DNA from: Helicobacter sp.
GTDB lineage: Bacteria > Campylobacterota > Campylobacteria > Campylobacterales > Helicobacteraceae
DNA: 24,690 nt
Direction of reading: 5' to 3'
NCBI RefSeq assembly: GCF_022511165.1
Contig: NZ_JAFLSB010000022.1
Span: 1 to 24,690, forward strand
Part shown: positions 1 to 7,947 of the stretch, piece by piece
Layout: each line of letters opens with the position of its first letter
Numbering within the stretch: the first letter of the stretch is position 1
Position numbers and translations under genes: made by a program
Notes under the pieces: model-generated
Databases searched by the model: none
Told to the model about the DNA's origin: nothing
What the model saw: the letters and a program-made list of their open reading frames with translations, nothing else

Positions 1-100
1 CGGAGATAGCCGCACTCAAAGTAGTCTTGCCGTGATCCACGTGCCCGATTGTTCCCACATTTACGTGAGGTTTGTTTTTCACAAACTTTTCTTTTGCCAT
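1..100 (-). CDS. tuf: Elongation factor Tu, N-terminal part (runs off the left edge)
   Basis: Only the first 33 codons are in the window. Read on the minus strand they give MAKEKFVKNKPHVNVGTIGH followed by VDHGKTTLSAAI. This is the EF-Tu N-terminus with the G1/P-loop GHVDHGKT that binds GTP phosphates. EF-Tu delivers aminoacyl-tRNA to the ribosomal A site. A good Shine-Dalgarno (GAGGAG) lies about 6 bases before the ATG at 98-100. It follows four tRNA genes in the same direction with no obvious terminator between, so it is probably co-transcribed with them. The order Thr-Tyr-Gly-Thr-tuf is the same as the thrU-tyrU-glyT-thrT-tufB cluster of E. coli. Confidence 0.97.
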   Translation of the reverse strand, partial: MAKEKFVKNKPHVNVGTIGHVDHGKTTLSAAIS

Positions 101-173
101 TTTGTTCTCCTCAACTCAAATTTTATTTTAGAATCCTTAGCAAAGCTCTTTAGGGATTCTATACCTTAAAAAC

Positions 174-248
174 TGGAGCCCATAAGCGGGATTGAACCGC
201 CGACCTCTTCCTTACCAAGGAAGTGCTCTGCCACTGAGCTATATGGGC
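174..248 (-). tRNA. tRNA-Thr (anticodon GGT)
   Basis: The minus strand folds as a 75-nt cloverleaf with encoded CCA. The acceptor GCCCATA pairs with TATGGGC. The anticodon stem-loop is CTTCC-TTGGTAA-GGAAG, giving GGT. The T loop is TTCAATC. It is the last tRNA before tuf. Confidence 0.97.
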
Positions 249-306
249 AAAAATAACTATGGAGAAAACCTTAACTTTAAGAAAAGCGAAGATTCAGCTC
301 CCAGTA

Positions 307-383
307 TGGAGCGGGAAACGGGGCTCGAACCCGCGACCCTCAGCTTGGAAGGCTGATGCTCTAGCCAACTGAGCTATTCCCGC
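307..383 (-). tRNA. tRNA-Gly (anticodon TCC)
   Basis: This is a 77-nt cloverleaf with encoded CCA. The acceptor strand is GCGGGAA and the anticodon arm TCAGC-CTTCCAA-GCTGA gives TCC. The T loop is TTCGAGC. It is the third tRNA of the tuf-linked cluster. Confidence 0.97.
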
Positions 384-445
384 AAACTTAAATTAAAAAC
401 TATTTTGACTACCACCTGCCTACTTCAATTAATCTCAAGTCAAAG

Positions 446-530
<85 letters not shown>

Positions 531-586
531 AAAAATAATTACAACACTGGTCAAACACTGAAAGCAATATGCTAGAGTGCAAAAAA

Positions 587-662
587 TGGAGCTGGTTAAG
601 GGACTTGAACCCCCGACCCTCTGCTTACAAGGCAGATGCTCTACCAACTGAGCTAAACCAGC
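587..662 (-). tRNA. tRNA-Thr (anticodon TGT)
   Basis: This is a 76-nt cloverleaf with encoded CCA. The acceptor is GCTGGTT and the anticodon arm TCTGC-CTTGTAA-GCAGA gives TGT. It is the first tRNA of the cluster and lies about 50 bases downstream of a consensus promoter. Confidence 0.97.
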
Positions 663-716
663 ATTTGTGTTGCAAAAGTTACAAAAAGGGATTAAATTTT
701 AGAATAAAAGCCCACG

Positions 717-745
717 ATTATATAGATTTTATCTTATTTTGTCAA
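717..745 (-). promoter_or_regulatory. Sigma-70 promoter of the Thr-Tyr-Gly-Thr-tuf unit
   Basis: On the minus strand a perfect -35 TTGACA (745-740) and a perfect -10 TATAAT (722-717) are separated by 17 bases. Campylobacterota promoters usually lack a recognisable -35, so a full consensus box suggests very strong expression. The -10 is followed directly by CGTGGGC. A GC-rich discriminator of this kind is typical of stable-RNA promoters under stringent control; that regulation is inference. Confidence 0.85.
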
Positions 746-893
746 GATTATAACCCTTTAATTCACCCTTGTCATTTTACAAATCTCCATTTATTCATAA
801 TTATTCACAATTTCACAACAAAAATTACCTCTCTCCCTCGTAAAAATATAACAAAAAGTGATGGGTACCACAAAATACGCAAGAATTAAGATA

Positions 894-956
894 ATGCCTT
901 ATAGAATTTTAGTTAAAGCTGGAGGTTTGCATTGGGATTTTAAACCTCTAGATTAA
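894..956 (+). pseudogene. Fragment of an ankyrin-protein paralogue (C-terminal piece)
   Basis: A 20-codon frame reads MPYRILVKAGGLHWDFKPLD. Its middle matches ALVKAGGLHWNSL in the intact ankyrin ORF (residues 170-182), and the DNA is nearly identical over about 27 bases (909-935 against about 1674-1700). It looks like the last repeat of a sister gene that has otherwise been lost. No Shine-Dalgarno is seen, so translation is unlikely. Confidence 0.6.
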
Positions 957-1163
957 AATAATCCCGATATGCTTCGATTTAATATAAACATAACCAAAAA
1001 AGGATAGCAAATAAAAACACCTGGAGAACTCAAGGCTTTAGATAAAAAGCAACGACTAGAACTTAGTTATAGATTATGGGATTTAATTAAAGCAGATGAA
1101 CTTGCACAAGTTAAAGCCTTTTTAGAAGACTATCCCTTATTTGATTATTTTTTTAATCCTACT

Positions 1164-1826
1164 TTGGCACTTGCTTTTGCAGGAGTAGCTTATGAAAAAA
1201 ACAAAAGCTTTGCAATGCTTGAATATCTTGAAAGAATAGGCTTAAAGGTAGATTCTGTTCGTTCAGGAGAAAATGCTTTGACTCAATATATCGAGCTTGG
1301 CAAAAAAAATCCAAAGATTATTAAATATTTTTTGAGCAAAAAGGCGGGATTTGATATATACAATGAGCATGGTGAAACTCCTCTGCATCTTTGGGCTAAG
1401 TTTAATGAAGCTAAGCCCCTAGAAATTGCGCTTGAATATGGAGCAAATCCTAATATAAAAACCATTAAGCCAGATTCTAATTCAAGCAAATATATTGGCA
1501 AAACCCCTTTACACGAGGCGGTATCAAGAGACACTCCTGCATTAGGAAGCATAAGAATACTCCTTAAATACGGGGCAGAAGTAAATGCTGTAAAATATTC
1601 TTTAGTGAATCCTTACATTCATACTGCCTTAGATGAAGTCAATCATTGGCATAGCGATGCAGCCAGAATGGCTTTAGTTAAAGCTGGAGGTTTGCATTGG
1701 AATTCGCTTGTAAAGAAATATAAAATTGATACGAGCTTAGAGACGGAAGAACAAGTGAAATTTTACGAAGAGTGCTTAGAAGCAGAAAAAAGGGCAAAAC
1801 TTGGAATGCAAGTTGGGTCAAATTAA
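1164..1826 (+). CDS. Ankyrin-repeat protein, start codon apparently lost
   Basis: The first usable codon is a TTG at 1164, which gives 220 residues. Ankyrin-like units lie at about 36-67, 70-97 (GETPLHLWA, ALEYGANPN), 112-141 (GKTPLHEAV, LLKYGAEVN) and 153-176, followed by a charged helical tail. Such repeats mediate protein-protein contacts; no partner is evident. There is no signal peptide. The frame is open back to 1008, and the extra 52 codons (for example LKALDKKQRLELSYRLWDLI, then FLEDYPLFDYFFNPT) look like genuine protein, so TTG is probably not the true start. AAGGA (1000-1004) lies 6 bases before an in-frame ATA at 1011, where an ATG would be expected. Alternatively, an ATG at 969 is in frame but interrupted by TAG at 1005. 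The gene may be a recent pseudogene. Confidence 0.7.
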   Translation: MALAFAGVAYEKNKSFAMLEYLERIGLKVDSVRSGENALTQYIELGKKNPKIIKYFLSKKAGFDIYNEHGETPLHLWAKFNEAKPLEIALEYGANPNIKTIKPDSNSSKYIGKTPLHEAVSRDTPALGSIRILLKYGAEVNAVKYSLVNPYIHTALDEVNHWHSDAARMALVKAGGLHWNSLVKKYKIDTSLETEEQVKFYEECLEAEKRAKLGMQVGSN

Positions 1827-1906
1827 TGCACCAGAGCAGAATCAATACGAGCCTGGACACACAAGAACAAATGAGAGCTTACAATCAACTTTCAACAAAA
1901 GAGTAA
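1826..1906 (+). pseudogene. Second ankyrin-paralogue fragment (extreme C-terminus)
   Basis: A 26-codon frame overlaps the stop of the ankyrin ORF. It contains RINTSLDTQEQMRAYNQL, which aligns with KIDTSLETEEQVKFYEEC of the intact protein (residues 188-205). The DNA also matches: atacgagc and aagaacaa occur at the same spacing in both. It would follow directly on the fragment at 894-956, as if the two were the ends of one older gene now separated by the present ORF. Confidence 0.6.
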
Positions 1907-1975
1907 AATAACGAAAATTAAACTCTAAAAGCCTCATCTAAATTTATTGCTTGTAAAACCTGAAATGCAGAAAAG

Positions 1976-2063
1976 TGGCCGGGAGAGAGGGATTCGAACC
2001 CCCGGAGGTGTGACCCTCAACGGTTTTCAAGACCGCCGCTTTCAACCACTCAGCCATCTCCCG
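1976..2063 (-). tRNA. tRNA-Ser (anticodon TGA)
   Basis: This is an 88-nt class II tRNA. The acceptor CGGGAGA pairs with TCTCCCG, the anticodon arm GCGGT-CTTGAAA-ACCGT gives TGA, there is a long variable arm, and CCA is encoded. It is the last gene of the Gly-Leu-Cys-Ser cluster. Confidence 0.97.
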
Positions 2064-2092
2064 AAACTCATATGAAAATTACTTGTAGTCTA

Positions 2093-2167
2093 TGGAGGCG
2101 ACACCCAGATTCGAACTGGGGAATCAAGGCTTTGCAGGCCCATGCCTTACCACTTGGCTATGTCGCC
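2093..2167 (-). tRNA. tRNA-Cys (anticodon GCA)
   Basis: This is a 75-nt cloverleaf. The acceptor GGCGACA pairs with TGTCGCC, the anticodon loop CTGCAAA gives GCA, and CCA is encoded. Confidence 0.97.
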
Positions 2168-2257
2168 ACCTCTATGCTAGTAAGAAGAAAAAGAGCTACA
2201 AACCCCTTAAGCCTTAAGAATCTTAAGAACTTAGAATAGGCACATTCTCTCTTAAGG

Positions 2258-2345
2258 TGGTGCCCGAGACCGGACTTGAACCGGTACAGACGCAATGTCC
2301 GAGGGATTTTAAGTCCCTTGTGTCTACCAATTTCACCACCCGGGC
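2258..2345 (-). tRNA. tRNA-Leu (anticodon TAA)
   Basis: This is an 88-nt class II tRNA. The acceptor is GCCCGGG, the anticodon arm AGGGA-CTTAAAA-TCCCT gives TAA, there is a long variable arm, and CCA is encoded. Confidence 0.97.
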
Positions 2346-2446
2346 TTTCACTCAAATATCAAACAACACAAAGCCCTCATACAAACACCAAAAGTCTTAC
2401 AATGATTATGGAGTTGAGAGTTTGTAAAGATTTATAAAAACTCAAA

Positions 2447-2521
2447 TGGAGCGGGAAACGGGGATCGAACCCGCGGCCCCAACCTTGGCAAGGTTGTGCT
2501 CTACCACTGAGCTATTCCCGC
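2447..2521 (-). tRNA. tRNA-Gly (anticodon GCC)
   Basis: This is a 75-nt cloverleaf with encoded CCA. The anticodon arm CAACC-TTGCCAA-GGTTG gives GCC. Acceptor and T arms are almost identical to those of the tRNA-Gly(TCC) at 307-383. Confidence 0.97.
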
Positions 2522-2547
2522 GCTAGGATTTGGCTTTTAAGGTGGTA

Positions 2548-2576
2548 ATTGTATCAATGCTTTATAAAAAAATCAA
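2548..2576 (-). promoter_or_regulatory. Sigma-70 promoter of the Gly-Leu-Cys-Ser tRNA cluster
   Basis: On the minus strand the -35 TTGATT (2576-2571) and the -10 TACAAT (2553-2548) have a 17-base spacer. Predicted transcription begins about 20 bases before tRNA-Gly. It is back to back with the likely promoter of the aminotransferase operon. Confidence 0.7.
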
Positions 2577-2617
2577 GGGCAGAAAAGAAAACATAACAAA
2601 AAATTATCATTTTACTA

Positions 2618-2623
2618 TATAAT
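2618..2623 (+). promoter_or_regulatory. -10 box of the aminotransferase-murC-mutS2 operon
   Basis: A perfect TATAAT lies about 100 bases before the GTG start, in an AT-rich stretch without a clear -35. A missing -35 is usual for Campylobacterota. No terminator is visible between it and the gene. Confidence 0.5.
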
Positions 2624-2723
2624 TTTGCCACTAAAATATAAGTGTTGCTTAAGTAACCCACCAAAGCAATATACCACAGAATCTAACCTCTTTAATTAAA
2701 AAAGAAAAATATAAGGAGAAAAT

Positions 2724-3881
2724 GTGCTTAGTCATTTTGAAAGCTATCCCTTTGAAAAACTCCGCACCCTCCTTGCCCACACTACTCCACCAAAGGGTTG
2801 CGAGATTTTCACACTCACTATTGGCGAGCCACAATTCCCCACACCACAAAATATTGTGCAATCTTGGCAAGATAATGCTTTTTTGCTCAATAAATACCCT
2901 AAATCAAGCGGCGAAGATGAACTCAAAAATGCCCAACTTCACTTCATTAACGCGCGCTATCATCTCTCCCTTACGCCTAATCAAATTATCCCTACCTTTG
3001 GCACACGCGAAGTGCTTTTTAATTTTCCACAATTTTATCTCTTTGATAAAACAAATCCCACTATCGCCTATCCTAATCCCTTTTATCAAATCTATGAAGG
3101 GGCAGCTATTGCCTCAAAAGCGCGAAGGATTCTAATGAATCTCACGCCACATAATCACTTTATCCCCTCGCTCAATCAAAAAGAACTCCAAGAGGTGGAT
3201 TTAGTGATTCTTAATTCCCCCAATAACCCAACCGGCAGGGCATTAGATATGCAATCTCTTACCCAATGGGTGCAATGGGCGATTGAGTATGATTTTGTGA
3301 TTTTAAATGATGAATGTTATAGCGAAATTTATGAATCTTCCCCACCACCAAGCATTCTCCAAGCTTCTCTCAAAGCAAATAATCCAACATTTAAAAATGT
3401 TCTTGCTCTTAATTCTATCTCTAAACGCTCCTCTGCACCGGGTTTGCGTAGTGGATTTATCGCTGGAGATGAGCGCATTCTCAAAGCCTATAATCTCTAC
3501 CGCACTTATTTGGGTTGCGCCCTCCCCCTGCCCTTGCAAAAAGCCGCAAGTATAGCGTGGAAGGATATGCAAACCCCTGAAGACATACGACATATTTATG
3601 CGCAAAATCTCGCCCTTGCGCGTGAGATTCTAGCCTTAGGCAAAGAAGAAATTGCCCCTTATACATTCTATGTATGGCTTAAAGTCGATAATGATGAGAG
3701 ATTCTGTACATTTGCCTATGAAAAAATGGGAGTGCTTACACTGCCGGGGAGTTATTTAGGGAGAGATAATCAAGGCAAAGACTATGTAAGAATTGCCCTT
3801 GTATATGATAATCAAACAACAAAAAGAGCGCTTATGGCACTCAAAGAAGCAATAGAATTGTATAAAAAGGAGAGTGTATGA
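2724..3881 (+). CDS. PLP-dependent class I/II aminotransferase (DapC/AspB-like)
   Basis: This 385-residue fold-type I aminotransferase carries SPNNPTG (165-171), NDECYSEIY (195-203, PLP-ring Asp and Tyr), SISKRSS with the Schiff-base Lys234, and LRSGF with substrate-carboxylate Arg242. The enzyme moves an amino group from glutamate to a keto acid. The Helicobacter orthologue next to murC is usually named succinyldiaminopimelate aminotransferase, which would place it in lysine and meso-diaminopimelate synthesis, a peptidoglycan precursor pathway consistent with murC next door. The substrate cannot be read from sequence. The start is GTG at 2724 with AAGGAG 5 bases upstream; an ATG two bases earlier is in another frame. 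It overlaps murC by 4 bases (ATGA), indicating translational coupling. Confidence 0.88.
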   Translation: MLSHFESYPFEKLRTLLAHTTPPKGCEIFTLTIGEPQFPTPQNIVQSWQDNAFLLNKYPKSSGEDELKNAQLHFINARYHLSLTPNQIIPTFGTREVLFNFPQFYLFDKTNPTIAYPNPFYQIYEGAAIASKARRILMNLTPHNHFIPSLNQKELQEVDLVILNSPNNPTGRALDMQSLTQWVQWAIEYDFVILNDECYSEIYESSPPPSILQASLKANNPTFKNVLALNSISKRSSAPGLRSGFIAGDERILKAYNLYRTYLGCALPLPLQKAASIAWKDMQTPEDIRHIYAQNLALAREILALGKEEIAPYTFYVWLKVDNDERFCTFAYEKMGVLTLPGSYLGRDNQGKDYVRIALVYDNQTTKRALMALKEAIELYKKESV

Positions 3882-5197
3882 AAATACATTTCATAGGCAT
3901 TGGCGGTATTGGCATTTCGGGCTTAGCAAAGTATCTACGCGCTCAAGGGATAGAAATAAGCGGCTCTGATATTGCAGAGGGCAGTGCCACCAAATATCTA
4001 CGCGCTCAAGGTGTAAAAATCAACATTCCTCACAGCGCAGATGCGATTACAAACCAAGATGTAGTTATTCACTCTGCGATTATCAAGCCAAATAATATCG
4101 AGGTGCAAGAAGCTCTCAAAAAGGGCATCAAAGTGCTTTCGCGAAAAGAAGCTTTGCATTATATTTTAAAAGAAAAATATGTCTTTAGTGTGTGTGGAGC
4201 GCACGGCAAATCAACTACAAGCGCAATTTTAAGCGCTCTTTTTCCTCAATTTGGTGCAATCATTGGTGCAGATTCTAAAGAATTCGGCTCAAATGTGCGC
4301 GAAGCAAAAAGTGATTATATTGTCTTTGAAGCTGATGAATCTGATAAAAGTTTTCTCAATTCTAATCCCTATTATGCGATTATCCCAAATGCTGAACCCG
4401 AGCATATGGAGAGCTATAACCACGACTTAAATGAATTTTATGGCGCTTATACACAATTTATCCGCTCTGCTCAAAAATGCGTATTTAATCTAAGCGACCC
4501 TTTTTTACAAAGCCTCACAGATATTCCTGCTCTCACACTTAATCCTAAAGAAGATATATTTGATATAAACTTTGAGCTTAAAAATGACGAGCCACAAACA
4601 AGCTTTAATCTTAAAGATTATGGAAGATTCAGCATTTGGGGCTTTGGGGAACATATGGCACAAAACGCAAGCTTAGCCATTCTGTGCGCCCTTGATAAAT
4701 TAGGCTTAAGTGCATTAGAGGAGATAAGAGCAAATCTTTTACATTTTAAAGGCATTAAAAAACGTTTTGATATTCTCACAAAAGGTGCGACTACGATTAT
4801 TGATGATTATGCACATCACCCCACTGAAATCCTTGCTACTCTTAAAAGTGTAGCCATTTATAACTCTCTTAAGCCCCACAGCAAAGTGATTGCGATTTGG
4901 CAGCCGCATAAATACTCGCGGGTGCTTGATAATTTACAAGCCTTTGTAGATTGTTTTAGTAATGCTTGTGATGAGCTTGTGATTTTGCCTGTTTGGAAAG
5001 CAGGAGAAGAACATAGAGATATTGATTTTGCAGGGCTTTTTGCGCGCTATAATCCCATTTTTGCAACACATCTAAAAGTCAAAGATTCCAAAGTATCTCT
5101 TTATGATGGGGAAAATCTCATCAAAACCTTGCAAGATGCCCTTATTATCGGGCTTGGTGCGGGAGATATTACCTATCAATTACGAGGAGAAAAATAA
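3878..5197 (+). CDS. murC: UDP-N-acetylmuramate--L-alanine ligase
   Basis: MurC adds L-alanine to UDP-MurNAc using ATP, the first peptide step of cytoplasmic peptidoglycan synthesis. The 439-residue protein is normal length for the family. It has the N-terminal dinucleotide-like loop GIGGIGISG (7-15), the Mur ligase ATP loop GAHGKST (107-113), FEADESD (150-156) with metal-binding acidic residues, NAEPEHME (171-178), and DDYAHHPTEI (309-318) at the C-terminal domain. It starts at ATG 3878, overlapping the aminotransferase stop, and its stop overlaps the next ATG by one base, so the genes form a tight operon. A 17-base direct repeat inside the gene encodes KYLRAQG twice (residues about 19 and 39). 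Confidence 0.96.
   Translation: MKIHFIGIGGIGISGLAKYLRAQGIEISGSDIAEGSATKYLRAQGVKINIPHSADAITNQDVVIHSAIIKPNNIEVQEALKKGIKVLSRKEALHYILKEKYVFSVCGAHGKSTTSAILSALFPQFGAIIGADSKEFGSNVREAKSDYIVFEADESDKSFLNSNPYYAIIPNAEPEHMESYNHDLNEFYGAYTQFIRSAQKCVFNLSDPFLQSLTDIPALTLNPKEDIFDINFELKNDEPQTSFNLKDYGRFSIWGFGEHMAQNASLAILCALDKLGLSALEEIRANLLHFKGIKKRFDILTKGATTIIDDYAHHPTEILATLKSVAIYNSLKPHSKVIAIWQPHKYSRVLDNLQAFVDCFSNACDELVILPVWKAGEEHRDIDFAGLFARYNPIFATHLKVKDSKVSLYDGENLIKTLQDALIIGLGAGDITYQLRGEK
3932..4011 (+). repeat. 17-base direct repeat inside murC
   Basis: TATCTACGCGCTCAAGG occurs at 3932-3948 and 3995-4011, 63 bases apart and in frame, each encoding YLRAQG. Recombination between the copies would delete 21 codons without a frameshift. 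Confidence 0.8.
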
Positions 5198-5685
5198 TGG
5201 GCTATCTTATCTTCTTACTCACGCTTCTACTTTTTGTCTTTATCTTTATACTTCTTGCCAAATACAAAGAACAAATTTCGCGCAAACATAAAATCATCAT
5301 TGGCGTGTGTTTTTTAGCACTTGCTGGGCTTATTGGCATCTATAATACCCTGCAAGAAAGTGAGAGTGAAAATCTCAATACCCTTAAAGGTGCATTTTTG
5401 CGCCAAGCACCTATTTATTGCAAATATCAAGGAAAAGATATACTTGTGAGCGCGGAGAATTTTAATTTTAGTAATGGCACGATGAGTTTTCAGGGCAAAA
5501 GCCATACAGATTCTTCGCATATGATTATCCCCTTGCAAGATTGCACAATAAAAGAGCAAGATAAAAGTCTAGAAACCAAAGAAGATAATCACCAAGAGGC
5601 ACAAAAAGATTCACAAGAAGTGCCACAAAATCAAAATGAAACAAAAAGCGATGATGTGCCTAAGCACACAACACAAACTCCATAG
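5197..5685 (+). CDS. Small conserved membrane protein between murC and mutS2
   Basis: I do not recognise a named domain. The 162-residue protein has two hydrophobic segments (about 3-21 and 33-50) joined by a basic turn (KYKEQISRKHK). A soluble part of about 70 residues follows, with two cysteines (75 and 116) that could form a disulfide if it is periplasmic, then a low-complexity Glu/Gln/Lys tail from about 118. A hypothetical protein occupies the same place between murC and mutS2 in H. pylori. It overlaps murC by one base and ends 9 bases before mutS2, so it is surely co-transcribed. Its place after murC suggests an envelope role, which is inference only. Confidence 0.75.
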   Translation: MGYLIFLLTLLLFVFIFILLAKYKEQISRKHKIIIGVCFLALAGLIGIYNTLQESESENLNTLKGAFLRQAPIYCKYQGKDILVSAENFNFSNGTMSFQGKSHTDSSHMIIPLQDCTIKEQDKSLETKEDNHQEAQKDSQEVPQNQNETKSDDVPKHTTQTP

Positions 5686-5694
5686 TATCCCACA

Positions 5695-7920
5695 ATGCCA
5701 ATACAAGAGCATCATAGCCTCATCTCAAAACTTGACTTAAGCGCCTTTTTGGAGCAATTTAAGAGCTATTTTGCGCGTGAAAAAAGCTTTATTTTTAGTG
5801 GCGATAGGCTCTTTTTTGCTAAGATTTTGCAAGAGCTTGATGGCACATCTCTAGCCGCTCCGCCCAAACTTGCTTCACTTGATACGCCTCTTATGCACTT
5901 AAAAAAAAGTGGCACTTTAAGCCTAGAGCATATTTTTTCTTTGATGCAGCTTGTGCGTTATTTTCTCTATCTTAAAGCACAGATTCTACAATCTACCCCC
6001 CATACTAAAGCTTGGCTTGATAAAATAACTATCCCTCAAGCCCTATGTGATATGGAAAAAAAATTTGATGAACAAGGAGAGCTTAAAAATGGTATTTACC
6101 CTGATATTGATGGACTTAAATCTCAAATAAAACAAAATAAAATCCGCATAGATGAGCAAATGCAGCATATTTTGCACTCTAATGCTCTCTTGCCCTATCT
6201 TGTAGATCATAATGTGCATTACATTAATGAATACGAATGTCTTTTACTTAAAGCTGGGTATAAAGAGGCTCTTAGTGGTATGGTGCTTGAACGTTCCCAC
6301 AATGGCTTTTTCTACCTCCTACCAGATGCAATTATTGCACTTAAAGAGCGACAAAATACACTCAAGGATAGCTTACAAGAAAGTCTTTATAAACTCTGTG
6401 GCTTGTTTTGTGCAATCTTGCATAAACATCTACCTTTTTTGAGCTTTCTTAACCACACTTTTGATGCCTTTGATCATATCTATGCGCGTTTAAGCTTTGC
6501 TAAAAATCACAACCTCTCCTTTATCTATGAGCTTACAAAGCAAAAAGAGATTATCCTATATGAATTCTCCCACCCTGCACTATCAAAGCCAAAGCCTATT
6601 AGCATAACATTTAATGCCCAAACCTTGATGATTACAGGGGTAAATGCAGGTGGAAAAACCATACTTCTTAAATCTATCCTTGCAGCTTGTTTTTTAAGCA
6701 AATACCTCATTCCCTTAAAAATCAATCCCCACCGCTCTCAAATTCCACATTTTAAGCATATTGTAGCTATTATCTCTGACCCTCAAAATAGCAAAAATGA
6801 TATTTCAACTTTTGCAGGCAGAATGCTTGAATTTACACAGATTCTTAACACTCCTCATCTCTTGCTTGGCATTGATGAGATTGAATTAGGCACAGATGCA
6901 GATGAAGCAGCAAGTCTCTATAAAGTGCTTTTAGAGCATATAATGGCAAATGGTGCGCATATCGTGCTTACCACGCATCATAAGCATTTAAGCGCACTTA
7001 TGGCAAACAATCCCAAAGTGCAGCTTTGCGCAGCAATGTATGATATACAGAGACAAAAGCCACTTTTTAGCTTTCTGCAAGGAAGTATTGGCAAAAGTTA
7101 TGCTTTTGAATCTGCAAAAGCATATGGGATTCCATCTTCTCTTATCGAACAAGCTAAAGCCGTGTATGGTGCAGATAAAGAGCGATTAAATGAACTGATT
7201 GAGCGCTCAAGTGAGCTAGAAATTGCACTTCATTCTAAACGCATAGAATTAGAATCACTCATTGCAGACTATGAGCGTAAGATTCTCTCTCTCAAAGAGC
7301 AAGAGGAAGCGCAAAGAGAGGAGTTCTCGCGCCTTACTTATACACTTGAATCTACCTACCAAAAAGCCCTCCAAACACTCAAAGACGCGCTTAAATCCAA
7401 AGAAAGCAAAGATATACACAAGGCTCTTAATAACGCCCATAGCATAATGCAAAATAAAATCACTCCAAAGCCCATAACACAAGAATCTTATAAGCTTAAA
7501 GTTGGTGATAGGGTAAAATACAAAAACGCAAGAGGGCAGATTCTAAGCATCAAAGGGCAGATGTGCTTTATTGGGCTTGATAATGGCGTGAAGCTCAAAG
7601 TAAAGCGCACACTTCTTCAGCCCTCAAACACGCCAATTCCTACACCCAAAACAAGCATTACTCTCACACAAGCTAAAAGCGTGGGCGTAAGTTGTGATTT
7701 GCACGGAATGCGTGGCGATGAGGCAATAGAAAAGCTTGATGAGTTTTTATCTTCTGCTCTCATTGCAGGATATGATGAGGTGCTTGTATATCACGGCATT
7801 GGAAGCGGCATTTTAAGCAAGCTCGTATATGAATACCTCAAATCTCACCCCAAAGTCATCTCTTTTGCAGATGCACCCGCACAAATGGGCGGCTTTGGCG
7901 CAAAGGTAGTAAAACTTTAG
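5695..7920 (+). CDS. mutS2: MutS2 family ATPase with C-terminal Smr nuclease domain
   Basis: MutS2 lacks the mismatch-recognition domain of MutS. In Helicobacter it is known to suppress recombination between diverged DNA and to act on branched or oxidised DNA. The 741-residue protein shows a MutS core and lever (about 60-300), Walker A GVNAGGKT (315-322), SDPQNSKNDISTFAGRM (361-377) with the ABC-like signature region, Walker B LLLGIDEI (389-396), and a TTHH switch (426-429). A long coiled coil follows (about 485-575), then a KOW-like segment (KVGDRVKYKNARGQI, 602-616) and a Smr domain (665-741) with DLHG (668-671) and HGIGSG (700-705). All key motifs are intact. The start is ATG 5695 with a weak ribosome site, so translation probably depends on coupling to the upstream gene. 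Confidence 0.95.
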   Translation: MPIQEHHSLISKLDLSAFLEQFKSYFAREKSFIFSGDRLFFAKILQELDGTSLAAPPKLASLDTPLMHLKKSGTLSLEHIFSLMQLVRYFLYLKAQILQSTPHTKAWLDKITIPQALCDMEKKFDEQGELKNGIYPDIDGLKSQIKQNKIRIDEQMQHILHSNALLPYLVDHNVHYINEYECLLLKAGYKEALSGMVLERSHNGFFYLLPDAIIALKERQNTLKDSLQESLYKLCGLFCAILHKHLPFLSFLNHTFDAFDHIYARLSFAKNHNLSFIYELTKQKEIILYEFSHPALSKPKPISITFNAQTLMITGVNAGGKTILLKSILAACFLSKYLIPLKINPHRSQIPHFKHIVAIISDPQNSKNDISTFAGRMLEFTQILNTPHLLLGIDEIELGTDADEAASLYKVLLEHIMANGAHIVLTTHHKHLSALMANNPKVQLCAAMYDIQRQKPLFSFLQGSIGKSYAFESAKAYGIPSSLIEQAKAVYGADKERLNELIERSSELEIALHSKRIELESLIADYERKILSLKEQEEAQREEFSRLTYTLESTYQKALQTLKDALKSKESKDIHKALNNAHSIMQNKITPKPITQESYKLKVGDRVKYKNARGQILSIKGQMCFIGLDNGVKLKVKRTLLQPSNTPIPTPKTSITLTQAKSVGVSCDLHGMRGDEAIEKLDEFLSSALIAGYDEVLVYHGIGSGILSKLVYEYLKSHPKVISFADAPAQMGGFGAKVVKL

Positions 7921-7947
7921 ATTTATCTTAATAATGCCTTACACCAT

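Larger units (their letters stand above)
663..1010. other. Intergenic stretch upstream of the ankyrin gene
   Basis: No intact gene is seen. It holds the tRNA promoter (717-745), an AT-rich spacer, a paralogue fragment (894-956) and the leader of the ankyrin ORF. The leader includes a 12-codon frame from an ATG at 969 that is in phase with the ankyrin gene and stops at an amber codon (1005-1007). Confidence 0.6.

Noticed and set aside
569..889. 106-residue plus-strand ORF over tRNA-Thr(TGT) and its promoter
   Set aside because: It is antisense to a tRNA and a consensus promoter. Its translation has the typical WLRDLNPRPSAYKADALPTEL tRNA-antisense look.
2158..2355. 65-residue minus-strand ORF over tRNA-Leu
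   Set aside because: It spans a tRNA gene and reads through it (GEIGRHKGLKIPR...), a well-known artefact.
2722..3135. 137-residue plus-strand ORF starting at the ATG two bases before the aminotransferase GTG
   Set aside because: It is a shifted frame of the aminotransferase gene. The GTG frame carries all catalytic motifs and is coupled to murC.
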